This document shows positions 17,974 to 25,450 of a stretch of DNA of 64,000 nucleotides, one piece after another. The first letter of the stretch is position 1. Every line of letters starts with the position of its first letter. Location: NCBI RefSeq assembly GCF_000517445.1, contig NZ_CP006965.1, positions 620,001 to 684,000 of the forward strand. The letters run 5' to 3'. The notes below the pieces were generated by a model. That model saw only the letters and a program-made list of their open reading frames with translations, had not been told where the DNA came from and searched no databases. Source of the DNA: Thermococcus paralvinellae (GTDB taxonomy: Archaea > Methanobacteriota_B > Thermococci > Thermococcales > Thermococcaceae). The translations under genes were made by a program, and so were the position numbers.

Positions 17974-18472
17974 TGCTGTTGGAATTTTAGGTGATACTCA
18001 TTATCCTTATAAGGCCTCTTACATTCCCGATTTAATTTTTAAAAAGTTCAGAGAAGAAAATGTTGAGCTTATTATTCACACTGGAGACATAAATGAGAAA
18101 ATTGTCCTCGAAAAATTGGAAGAAATAGCCCCTGTCATCGCTGTAAAAGGTAACACAGATACTCTGAATTTACCTGAAGAAAAAATTATTGAATTTGGAG
18201 ATATCAGTATTGGAATTCTTCATGGGCATCAGTTTCATTCTTTGGATACCCAAACTTTGAAGTATAAAGCCCTCGATATGGACGTTGATGTTCTAGTCTT
18301 TGGACATACTCACAGATTTTTCTATGATGTTTACGAATTTATGGGGCAGAAAATATTTCTTTTAAATCCTGGCTCTCCTACTCTACCTAGAATGAGCAAT
18401 CCCACGTTTGCTATTGCAAAAATTGAGGGTTCTAGATTCAAAGCAGAAATTGTAGATTTATGGAAGATTTAA
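17969..18472 (+). CDS. YfcE/MJ0936-type metallophosphodiesterase
   Basis: This 167-aa calcineurin-like phosphoesterase shows metal-ligand motifs in order: GDTHYP (residues 8-13), IIHTGDI (35-41), VKGNTD (58-63), LHGHQ (83-87) and FGHTHR (109-114). The compact size matches the YfcE/MJ0936 group, which hydrolyses phosphodiesters with Mn2+ or Ni2+; the natural substrate is unknown. The upstream region is an unusual leader because it coincides with the C/D box sRNA candidate. Confidence 0.88.
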   Translation: MVAVGILGDTHYPYKASYIPDLIFKKFREENVELIIHTGDINEKIVLEKLEEIAPVIAVKGNTDTLNLPEEKIIEFGDISIGILHGHQFHSLDTQTLKYKALDMDVDVLVFGHTHRFFYDVYEFMGQKIFLLNPGSPTLPRMSNPTFAIAKIEGSRFKAEIVDLWKI

Positions 18473-18552
18473 CTTAAAAGAACAACTACGTTAAACAAGA
18501 TATATTCAAAAACACAAAATACAGAAAAAGCCAAAAAGAACAAAAGAGAACT

Positions 18553-18756
18553 TCAGCTCTTAATAGCGAGCTTGATGTCCTCGGCCTTGACTGTCTTTCT
18601 GCCAGCGTGCTTTGCGAGGTCGACAGCCTTCTTTGCGATCTCAATAGCCTTCTCCTCGAGGTGCTCGGCTAAGAGCTTGGCTGCTTCTTCGCTAACTCTT
18701 TGTGCACCGGCCTTTCTAATCAATCTATCAACTGGGGCAATTGGTAACTCAGCCAT
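18553..18756 (-). CDS. Archaeal histone
   Basis: This 67-aa protein is a bare histone fold: helix 1 ([10 protein letters not shown]), loop with [10 protein letters not shown], long helix 2 ([25 protein letters not shown]), then [13 protein letters not shown]. It has no tails, as in HMfB-like histones of Thermococcales, which wrap DNA as dimers and polymers. It has a strong BRE/TATA (18816-18832) and a GGAGGT ribosome site. Its codon use is GC-richer than its neighbours, consistent with high expression. Confidence 0.96.
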   Translation of the reverse strand: MAELPIAPVDRLIRKAGAQRVSEEAAKLLAEHLEEKAIEIAKKAVDLAKHAGRKTVKAEDIKLAIKS

Positions 18757-19148
18757 TTCCCCTACCTCCTTAAAGTTGTTTTGTTAATATTTGCATTTTA
18801 TTTTTTGAAAGAAGTCCTATATAAACCTTTCGGAAAAACACCGCTCTCCGTTGATTATCGGCCCATCTTCCTTATATCTATTGAGAGTTAAGTCAAAATA
18901 ATTCAGATAGCACAAAGTTGGAAATTTTTAGGCTTGTTATTCTATAATTGATGTTAATTAGAAAAATCTTTTTTTGTCGAAATAGCATCATTTGCATTTT
19001 CCAATTTGTGCATATTTTTGTCTAAATCTCACAGAGAAAGGGAATTTATGAGAAAAACTTGGTTCGATATTTGTCGAAAAGCATAACGCTTATATATGTA
19101 AAAGATGTTATTTATTGTGCACTAACGTCTAAGGGGGTGCATGCAGAA
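18757..19148. other. Intergenic region between histone and symporter genes
   Basis: This region holds the histone promoter (minus strand, 18816-18832) and the symporter promoter (plus strand, TATA CTTATATATG at 19089-19098). The 250 bases between them are AT-rich; I see no gene, tRNA or C/D box motif in them. Confidence 0.5.
18816..18832 (-). promoter_or_regulatory. Histone gene promoter
   Basis: On the minus strand CCGAAAG (BRE) directly precedes TTTATATAGG (TATA). A roughly 35-base leader then carries GGAGGT before the ATG at 18756. This is among the closest matches to the archaeal consensus in the window. Confidence 0.75.
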
Positions 19149-19241
19149 ATGGGGGCTGCAAAATTTGTTTTGTTTGTATTACCAACTTTGATCGTTTTGT
19201 GTTCTGTACTAATTTATTACATTACAGGAAGAAAAGAATAA
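19149..19241 (+). CDS. Small membrane protein, probable symporter accessory subunit
   Basis: This 30-aa peptide consists of one hydrophobic helix (residues 4-24) and a GRKE tail. It lies 19 bases before the sodium/solute symporter gene and directly behind its promoter. ATG at 19149 has GGGGGTG nine bases upstream; GTG at 19137 would overlap that site. Tiny one-helix proteins are known beside solute:sodium symporter genes in prokaryotes. That this one acts with the downstream transporter is inferred from position only. Confidence 0.6.
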   Translation: MGAAKFVLFVLPTLIVLCSVLIYYITGRKE

Positions 19242-19260
19242 ACAGCTCGGAGGTGAAAAT

Positions 19261-20739
19261 GTGGCAAATGCATATGAAATGTTGAAAAATCCCATAGCTT
19301 TGGTGGCGTTTTTGTTTACATTGTTATTACCAATATTTGTTGGATTTTGGGTTATGAGAAGGACAAAGACTGAAGAAGACTTCTTTGTTGGCGGTAGGGC
19401 GATGAACAAAATTGTCGTTGCGTTGTCAGCGGTTTCATCAGGAAGATCCTCATGGCTGGTGCTTGGATTAAGTGGTATGGCATATAAGTTAGGTGTCAGT
19501 GCAGTATGGGCAGCTGTTGGTTACATAACAATGGAGATGTTCCAGTTTGTTTATATGGGGATAAGGCTAAGAAAGTTCTCAGAAAAATTCAATTGTATTA
19601 CAGTACCAGATTACTTTGAAGCGAGATTTAGAGACAATTCAAAAGTTCTTAGAGTATTGGCATCGATAATCATAGCGTTGTTCTTAACAGCTTATGTTGG
19701 TGCCCAGTTCAACGCTGGAGCTAAGACATTAAGCACAGCCTTAGGATTGAATCTCTTTGTTGCGTTGTTGATTTCGGCAGGTATGATACTGATTTATATG
19801 GTTCTCGGTGGCTTCATTGCAGTTGCCTATAATGATGTTATCAGAGCAGTTATAATGATCATTGGTCTTGTGCTGTTGCCTATTGTGGCCATACTCCACA
19901 TTGGCGGTGTAGATATGATGCTACAAATCCTACAGCAACTGAATCCAAAGTACGTTGATCCATTTGCCTATGGTGCTGGATTAATCATAGGATTCCTGGG
20001 AATTGGTCTCGGTTCACCAGGTCAACCACACATTATAGTTAGATATATGTCAATAGATGATCCAGACAGACTTAGGGCATCAACAGTTATTGGAACTTTT
20101 TGGAACGTTGTTTTGGCTTGGGGTGCAATTTTCGTTGGACTTGCAGGGAGAGCGTTATTCCCAGAGCCAAGCATGCTTCCAGCAGGTAATCCGGAGATGA
20201 TTTATCCATGGCTCTCATCTCAGTACTTTGGACCACTTTTATATGGAATTCTCATGGGTGGAATCTTTGCGGCAATTCTTTCAACAGCAGACTCACAGCT
20301 TTTAGTAGTTGCATCAACAGTAGTCAGAGACTTTTATCAAGAAGTCATAAAGAAGGGTGTAGCATTAGATGAAAAACAAGCCTTGTATTTGAGTAGAGTT
20401 GTAGTTGTTGTAACCGGCATATTTGCAATACTTCTCGCTTACTTTGCCAAGGATCTCATATTCTGGCTTGTGCTATTTGCATGGGGTGGACTAGGGGCAT
20501 CAATAGGCACAACATTGCTGCTTTCACTTTACTGGAAGCGGACAACAAAATGGGGTATCGCAGCAGGTTTTATTGTAGGTACACTTACAACAATTATATG
20601 GAAGCTCTACCTCAAGGCTACAACGGGGATTTATGAATTAGTACCAGCATTCTTACTCTCACTACTAGCAGTGATAATAGTTAGCTTGATAACAGAGCCT
20701 CCAGAGAATGTGGATGAACTTATGAAGGCAATGGAATGA
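19261..20739 (+). CDS. Sodium:solute symporter (SSS family, PutP-like)
   Basis: This 492-aa protein has about 13 membrane helices with the LeuT-type SSS fold. Seen: the N-terminal DFFVGGRAMNK segment, SAVSSGRSSWLVLGLSG in helix 2, a GAQFNAGAK segment, GSPGQPHIIVRYMS in the middle and AAILSTADSQLLV, a sodium-site motif, in helix 9. These fit sodium/proline symporters best, but substrate cannot be read from sequence. GTG at 19261 follows GGAGGTG by five bases; the ATG at 19259 is out of frame. Confidence 0.88.
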   Translation: MANAYEMLKNPIALVAFLFTLLLPIFVGFWVMRRTKTEEDFFVGGRAMNKIVVALSAVSSGRSSWLVLGLSGMAYKLGVSAVWAAVGYITMEMFQFVYMGIRLRKFSEKFNCITVPDYFEARFRDNSKVLRVLASIIIALFLTAYVGAQFNAGAKTLSTALGLNLFVALLISAGMILIYMVLGGFIAVAYNDVIRAVIMIIGLVLLPIVAILHIGGVDMMLQILQQLNPKYVDPFAYGAGLIIGFLGIGLGSPGQPHIIVRYMSIDDPDRLRASTVIGTFWNVVLAWGAIFVGLAGRALFPEPSMLPAGNPEMIYPWLSSQYFGPLLYGILMGGIFAAILSTADSQLLVVASTVVRDFYQEVIKKGVALDEKQALYLSRVVVVVTGIFAILLAYFAKDLIFWLVLFAWGGLGASIGTTLLLSLYWKRTTKWGIAAGFIVGTLTTIIWKLYLKATTGIYELVPAFLLSLLAVIIVSLITEPPENVDELMKAME

Positions 20740-20780
20740 TTTTTCTCTCTATTCTTTGAATTTATTTGACACATTTCTGA

Positions 20781-20800
20781 CCAATAATGTTTATATATTC
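20781..20800 (+). promoter_or_regulatory. RuBisCO gene promoter
   Basis: CCAATAATG (BRE-like) is followed by TTTATATATTC (20790-20800). Transcription should begin near 20822, leaving a 20-base leader with GGAGGGAG before the ATG at 20845. Confidence 0.6.
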
Positions 20801-20844
20801 CTCCATACAACCTTATTATTACTCAGGAGAAGGAGGGAGTAAAA

Positions 20845-22176
20845 ATGCCCGAGAAGTTTGAGATATATGACCAATATGTAGATAAGGAATATGAACCAAA
20901 TCCCAAGAGGGATTTGATAGCGGTTTTTAGAATAACCCCCGCAGATGGTTTTACAATTGAGGCTGCTGCTGGAGCAGTTGCTGCTGAGAGTTCTACAGGA
21001 ACATGGACTAGCCTGTATCCATGGTATGAGCAAGAAAGATGGGAGGACATGTCTGCTAAAGCCTATCACTTCCACGATATGGGAGATGGGAGTTGGGTTG
21101 TGAGAATAGCATATCCAGTTCACCTCTTCGAAGAAGGGAACATGCCTGGAATGCTAGCTTCAGTTGCTGGAAACGTCTTTGGAATGAAGCGTGTTAAGGG
21201 GTTAAGACTTGAGGATATTTATTTACCAGAAAGATTTCTGAGAGAGTTCAGTGGTCCAGCTCATGGTATTGAAGGTGTTAGAAAGATATTTGGCATCAAA
21301 GATAGACCCATTGTGGGAACTGTGCCCAAGCCAAAGGTTGGTTATTCTCCCGAAGAACTTGAAAAACTCGCTTATGACCTACTCAGCGGCGGAATGGACT
21401 ACATCAAGGACGATGAAAACTTGACCAGCCCATGGTACAACCGCTTTGAGGACAGAGCGGAGGTTCTTATGAAAGTTATTGAGAAAGTCGAGAACGAGAC
21501 TGGCGAGAAGAAGTCATGGTTCGCCAACATAACGGCCGACATAAGGGAGATGGAGAGAAGGCTTGAAATCTTAGCAGATTATGGAAATCCACATGCAATG
21601 GTTGATGTGGTTGTTACAGGTTGGGGAGCTTTGGAATACATTAGAGACTTAGCTGAAGATTACGGCATCGCTCTGCACGCCCACAGAGCAATGCATGCAA
21701 CATTCACAAGAAATCCCTATCATGGTATTTCAATGTTCGTCTTAGCCAAGCTCTATAGAGTCATAGGTCTCGACCAGCTCCACGTTGGAACAGCTGGAGC
21801 AGGAAAGCTTGAAGGCAAGAAGTGGGAAGTTATACAATTTGCAAGGATCTTTAAAGAGAAACACTATGTTCCAGAAGAGAATGATGTCTTCCATCTCGAG
21901 CAGAAGTTCTATCACATAAAGCCAGCAATGCCTGTTAGCTCTGGTGGGCTTCACCCAGGTAACCTTGAGCCAGTCATAGATGCTCTCGGCACCGAGCTTG
22001 TTCTTCAAATCGGTGGTGGAACCCTTGGACACCCCGATGGACCAAAAGCTGGAGCGATGGCTGTGAGACAGGCTTTAGATGCCATAATACAGGGAATACC
22101 TCTCGATGAATACGCAAAGACCCACAAGGAACTTGCAAGAGCTTTAGAGAAGTGGGGTCATGTAACCCCAGTTTGA
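20845..22176 (+). CDS. rbcL: Ribulose-bisphosphate carboxylase, type III
   Basis: This 443-aa archaeal form III RuBisCO carboxylates ribulose-1,5-bisphosphate in the AMP/nucleoside degradation pathway rather than in a Calvin cycle. The catalytic core is visible: GTVPKPKVGYSP with the first active lysine, GMDYIKDDENLTSPWYNRF with the carbamylated lysine and its acidic neighbours, the HAHRAMH segment, a shortened loop 6 and the phosphate-binding SSGGLHPG and GGGTLGHPDG loops. No small-subunit gene or AMP phosphorylase lies nearby. The gene has its own promoter. Confidence 0.97.
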   Translation: MPEKFEIYDQYVDKEYEPNPKRDLIAVFRITPADGFTIEAAAGAVAAESSTGTWTSLYPWYEQERWEDMSAKAYHFHDMGDGSWVVRIAYPVHLFEEGNMPGMLASVAGNVFGMKRVKGLRLEDIYLPERFLREFSGPAHGIEGVRKIFGIKDRPIVGTVPKPKVGYSPEELEKLAYDLLSGGMDYIKDDENLTSPWYNRFEDRAEVLMKVIEKVENETGEKKSWFANITADIREMERRLEILADYGNPHAMVDVVVTGWGALEYIRDLAEDYGIALHAHRAMHATFTRNPYHGISMFVLAKLYRVIGLDQLHVGTAGAGKLEGKKWEVIQFARIFKEKHYVPEENDVFHLEQKFYHIKPAMPVSSGGLHPGNLEPVIDALGTELVLQIGGGTLGHPDGPKAGAMAVRQALDAIIQGIPLDEYAKTHKELARALEKWGHVTPV

Positions 22177-22301
22177 TTTTCCTCTTCCTTTCTAAATGTT
22201 TATACAACCTTCAATATTTTTCCTTTCAAGTTGCCTTTCTGTCAAAATTTGAATAAAAAGATGTTTTAACTACTTTTCTCTCATCTATCTTGGTGAGTCA
22301 A

Positions 22302-22880
22302 ATGCATCCAGAAGGATTTTTAGAAGTCATAACTGGTCCAATGTTTGCTGGTAAGACTACGGAGCTTATAAAAAGAATCGAGAGGCAGATGTTTGCAAAA
22401 AGGAAAGCTGCACTCTTTAAACCGTCAATAGACAATAGATACAGCGAAAGTGAAGTAGTAGCTCATAACGGTTTGAGATATGAAGCATACGTTATTCCAA
22501 CCACAGAGGAAGGAGTCAAGATGATTTATAATATAACAAAAAAAGAGAAACTTGAAGTTATAGGTGTTGATGAAGTTCAGTTTTTCCCATTTTCAATTGT
22601 TGAAACCCTGAATAAACTAGCGGATGAGGGTATTTATGTCATTGCTGCTGGGCTTAATCTTGATTTTAAGGGAGATCCGTTTCCAGTTACCAAGGAACTT
22701 TTAGTTAGAGCTGACAACATAGTTTACTTAACTGCAATCTGTACTGTTTGTGGAGCACCAGCAACGAGAAGCCAGCGTTTGATTAATGGTAAACCTGCAC
22801 CTAGAGATTCCCCTGTAATTCTGGTTGGTGGGCTTGAAAGCTATGAAGCGAGATGCAGAAAACATCACATAGTCCTCTAG
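22302..22880 (+). CDS. tdk: Thymidine kinase
   Basis: This 192-aa type II thymidine kinase phosphorylates thymidine with ATP. The P-loop GPMFAGKTTEL (about residues 12-22), the Walker B-like VIGVDEVQFF, and the lasso region with the zinc cysteines CTVC and the C-terminal ARCRKHH are present at family spacing. ATG at 22302 follows GGTGAG; a TTG at 22290 is the only upstream alternative. It is monocistronic. Confidence 0.95.
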   Translation: MHPEGFLEVITGPMFAGKTTELIKRIERQMFAKRKAALFKPSIDNRYSESEVVAHNGLRYEAYVIPTTEEGVKMIYNITKKEKLEVIGVDEVQFFPFSIVETLNKLADEGIYVIAAGLNLDFKGDPFPVTKELLVRADNIVYLTAICTVCGAPATRSQRLINGKPAPRDSPVILVGGLESYEARCRKHHIVL

Positions 22881-22937
22881 CTTTCGTCTATCTCAATTTT
22901 TGGTTTTAGCCTATCCGAATTACTTTCGCTCTTTTAA

Positions 22938-22982
22938 CCGAAAAGCTTAAGTTTAAACTTTTCTAACATTAAGTTAGATAAG
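22938..22982 (+). promoter_or_regulatory. phr promoter and autoregulatory operator
   Basis: BRE CCGAAAA (22938-22944) and a TATA-like GCTTAAGTTT (22945-22954) are followed by an inverted repeat CTAAC-ATTAA-GTTAG at 22963-22977, centred at the expected transcript start. From 22959 the bases fit the Phr-site pattern as I recall it (TTTA-N3-AC-N5-GT-NA-N2-AAAA), with the AC-N5-GT core exact. Phr is known to repress its own gene in Pyrococcus, so autoregulation is likely. Confidence 0.65.
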
Positions 22983-22996
22983 TGGGAGGTGAGAGT

Positions 22997-23614
22997 ATGG
23001 TATTAAATAACGAGATGGGGAAGTTGCTGGATGTATTGGGAAATGAAACCAGACGTAGGATACTCTTACTTCTCACCAAGAGACCCTATTTTGTTAGTGA
23101 GCTTTCTCAAGAGCTTGGTGTAGGGCAAAAAGCAGTTCTAGAGCATTTGAGAATTTTAGAAAGAGCTGGATTGATTGAGGGAAGAGTTGAGAAGATACCA
23201 AGAGGGAGACCAAGAAAGTATTACACAATCAAGAGGGGCTTTAGACTTGAAGTTCTGTTGACACCTTACTTATTTGGAACAGAGATGTACGAACCAAAGA
23301 CTCCAAGGAAGACAGTAGAGTATGAGCAGGCAAAGGAACTGATTAAGTCTCAGGAACCAGTAGAAACAAAGATCAGAGGACTTGCAGAATTTCTGAGAGA
23401 AATTGAGGAAAAAATCAGCGAACACATGAGGGCTAAGCAGGAGCTGGAGGAAGTGAGACTTCTCACAGAGGCATACATAGAGAACTTAATGCGCAGAGTT
23501 GCCCAAGAAAGCGAGAAAGAATTTGACGAGTTGTTAAAAGAAATTGAACCTTTCCTACCGAAAGAATTCATAAATGAGCTGAAAAGAATAAAGAAAGAGC
23601 TATATACTGTTTAA
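22997..23614 (+). CDS. phr: Heat-shock transcriptional repressor Phr
   Basis: This 205-aa protein has a winged-helix domain ([28 protein letters not shown] near residues 9-36, recognition helix [14 protein letters not shown], wing [10 protein letters not shown]) followed by long charged helices that form a dimer. The sequence closely follows Pyrococcus Phr over the DNA-binding region. Phr represses heat-shock genes such as hsp20 and an AAA+ ATPase. ATG at 22997 is four bases after GGAGGTGA. It converges on rps17e with a four-base overlap of the 3' ends. Confidence 0.9.
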   Translation: MVLNNEMGKLLDVLGNETRRRILLLLTKRPYFVSELSQELGVGQKAVLEHLRILERAGLIEGRVEKIPRGRPRKYYTIKRGFRLEVLLTPYLFGTEMYEPKTPRKTVEYEQAKELIKSQEPVETKIRGLAEFLREIEEKISEHMRAKQELEEVRLLTEAYIENLMRRVAQESEKEFDELLKEIEPFLPKEFINELKRIKKELYTV

Positions 23615-23814
23615 AGTATTTTTCCTTCCTGCTTCATCCTAACAAGTTTTGTTAGATAGCCCGCAATTCTGTTCCTGATTGTTTTGCTTTGTACTGTTGT
23701 AAGCTCCTGAACTTTCCTTTTATTGTGCTCGAAGTCTGTTGTGAATTCGTTTGGGTACCTATCTAAAAGCTCCCTCGCAACCCTCTTAATGAAACCTTGC
23801 CTTATGTTCCCCAT
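23611..23814 (-). CDS. rps17e: 30S ribosomal protein S17e
   Basis: This 67-aa protein begins [21 protein letters not shown] and continues with the [27 protein letters not shown] core typical of S17e, an archaeal/eukaryotic small-subunit protein absent from bacteria. GGAGGG precedes the start; I chose the ATG at 23814 because family members begin MGN and spacing is right, rather than the ATG two codons earlier (23820). Confidence 0.95.
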   Translation of the reverse strand: MGNIRQGFIKRVARELLDRYPNEFTTDFEHNKRKVQELTTVQSKTIRNRIAGYLTKLVRMKQEGKIL

Positions 23815-23901
23815 TTTCATCCCTCCGATAATCTTGACATCATGTCCAATAGCTCAATCAAATAAATCCGTTTTAAACTTTTCGTGAAATTCACTTCTGG
23901 C

Positions 23902-24126
23902 TTAATAAACTTTAATGCCGTATTTCTCGGCCTCAGCTTCGAACTCATTCTTACGCCTCTTTCTTATCGCCTCTCTTATCTCTCTCATAAGAAACGGTAG
24001 GATGCTAAGCCCTAGTATCACAAAGAAAGTAGGCAGGATCCCATAATGCACGAAAGCATAAACTGTTAAAATTATGAAGATCACAAAGAACACAGGCAGG
24101 AGTAACATGAACAGGAAAGTTCTCAT
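23902..24126 (-). CDS. Small membrane protein of unknown function
   Basis: This 74-aa protein has two hydrophobic segments (about residues 3-24 and 28-46), followed by a highly charged tail (REIREAIRKRRKNEFEAEAEKYG). ATG at 24126 has GGGGTGG upstream, and a BRE/TATA-like GCAAAAATATTAAAGG lies about 45 bases before it on the minus strand. No family recognised. Confidence 0.6.
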   Translation of the reverse strand: MRTFLFMLLLPVFFVIFIILTVYAFVHYGILPTFFVILGLSILPFLMREIREAIRKRRKNEFEAEAEKYGIKVY

Positions 24127-24222
24127 AGCACCACCCCAATAGTTTAGGTAGTATGCAATTCCTTTAATATTTTTGCCCCCTATTAGTGTTATTTTTATAA
24201 ACCCTCGGCTAAAGTTTAAACC

Positions 24223-24657
24223 ATGCTGAAGGAGGTAATTCACTGTTACGGTCATGAGAATGTTAAAGCAACTCATAAATCAACTCTGGAAATTACGAAA
24301 GAAGACTTTCTAACTCCCAGGGGGGATTGTATAATTTGTATCAAAGCCAATAAGAGCTTAAAAGAACTCAATGAAGAATTTAAAAGGGCTCTTAAATCAG
24401 GGAAAAAAGTCAGAATCAGGGTCATTGTTGATAACTTTGTTGATGAAATAATTGCCTCTGGGGATGAACGTTTGACTTTTGAAAATGATATTTCAATGGT
24501 CATACGAAAAAGCACATATGTTGATGGACGAACCCTTGCAATTAAGGCAAACAAAGCAGCTAAAGATATTGATAGGAGGATAATTGAAAAATTAAAAGAC
24601 CCGAATCAAAAAGCTGTCATTGAGTTAATCATAGATGATGACCCCGCGCAGCGCTGA
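24223..24657 (+). CDS. DUF371 conserved archaeal protein
   Basis: This 144-aa protein starts MLKEVIHCYGHENVKATHKSTLEIT and contains GDCIICIKANKS and ASGDERLTFEND segments that mark the archaeal DUF371 family; function unknown. A TATA box (TTTTATAAAC, 24193-24202) lies 25 bases before the ATG, so the message is probably leaderless. Its last codons and stop overlap a C/D box sRNA candidate, which may shape the C-terminal sequence (DDDPAQR). Confidence 0.78.
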   Translation: MLKEVIHCYGHENVKATHKSTLEITKEDFLTPRGDCIICIKANKSLKELNEEFKRALKSGKKVRIRVIVDNFVDEIIASGDERLTFENDISMVIRKSTYVDGRTLAIKANKAAKDIDRRIIEKLKDPNQKAVIELIIDDDPAQR

Positions 24658-24690
24658 TGAAAAGATGATGAGGATTTTAAGTGCTGACCA
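24634..24690 (+). ncRNA. C/D box sRNA overlapping the DUF371 stop codon
   Basis: Four boxes appear without mismatch: C ATGATGA (24635-24641), 12-base guide, D' CTGA (24654-24657), seven-base spacer, C' ATGATGA (24665-24671), 12-base guide, D CTGA (24684-24687). Both guides have the canonical archaeal length. The TGA of D' is the DUF371 stop codon. A TATA-like AAAATTAAAAG at about 24590-24600 could drive separate transcription. No clear terminal stem is seen, but box quality and spacing make a chance match unlikely. Confidence 0.75.
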
Positions 24691-24737
24691 AAAATTTAAA
24701 TATCTCTTTTTGTTTTATTAACTTTTGGTGAAGAAAA

Positions 24738-25406
24738 ATGCTTGAAGGGTATTACATAATTGAGAATTCTGGAGTGGTACCAGCAGAAAGGAGATTTAAG
24801 TTCAAGGATTTAAAAGCATGGGGTTATGATTTACATTTGGGAACGATAGAAGGTGAAAGAGCTTATTTCGTTTCAGGCGCTGGGGAAAGGGAAGAAGGTG
24901 AGACATACACAGTGAAGGGAAAAGAGTACCACATCACAGAGACACAGCAAGAGATTCCTTCAAACGCGAGACTTTTAGCTAAAATAGTTATTGAAAAAGG
25001 TCAGCCTTACCTAGTTTTCTGGCTTGAGGAAGAAGAACAAACTTTTCCTCTGGCAAAAGAAGACCCGCGAATAATTCTCAGGCGCTTCTGGGAAGCAAAG
25101 AAGTTTAAGCAGCTTTTGAAACATGTTAATAGTGTAGGCCTAACTACAGACTTTTATAAGGATAATGTGTTTACAAGAAGCATCCCACTACCTTATGAAG
25201 AGTATCCACCGAAGGTCAGACGAGTTCTCAGAGAAGTTAGAGACATCCATAGAGATTTAACAGGCTTTGGTAGGTTTGTGTTCCAATATTATGGGGAAGA
25301 GGACAAGATGCACAACTACCGTCTCTGGTGGCTTTTACCTACGATTTACCTTTTTGACGTAGAAATAGCAAATGAAATTGACAAGATTTTGGGAATGCTC
25401 GACTAA
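24738..25406 (+). CDS. Conserved protein of unknown function
   Basis: I do not recognise this 222-aa protein. The first 115 residues look like an all-beta domain with regular charged turns (FKFKDLKAWGYDLHLGTIEGERAYFV). The C-terminal half is helical and rich in aromatics and arginine (REVRDIHRDLTGFGRFVFQYYGEED, then HNYRLWWLLP). There are no membrane segments, signal peptide or cysteines. It has a TATA box near 24691-24701, overlapping the end of the sRNA, and a GGTGA ribosome site. It appears to be monocistronic and is followed by a T-rich terminator. Confidence 0.6.
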   Translation: MLEGYYIIENSGVVPAERRFKFKDLKAWGYDLHLGTIEGERAYFVSGAGEREEGETYTVKGKEYHITETQQEIPSNARLLAKIVIEKGQPYLVFWLEEEEQTFPLAKEDPRIILRRFWEAKKFKQLLKHVNSVGLTTDFYKDNVFTRSIPLPYEEYPPKVRRVLREVRDIHRDLTGFGRFVFQYYGEEDKMHNYRLWWLLPTIYLFDVEIANEIDKILGMLD

Positions 25407-25439
25407 AGGTTTTTTACCTTCCTTTCTCTATTCTTTTTT
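25407..25439 (+). terminator. T-rich terminator
   Basis: Two T runs (six residues each) with CCTTCCTTT between them directly follow the stop of the unknown gene, just ahead of the GGTGAG site of the glycerate kinase gene. Confidence 0.35.
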
Positions 25440-25450
25440 GGTGAGAATAA

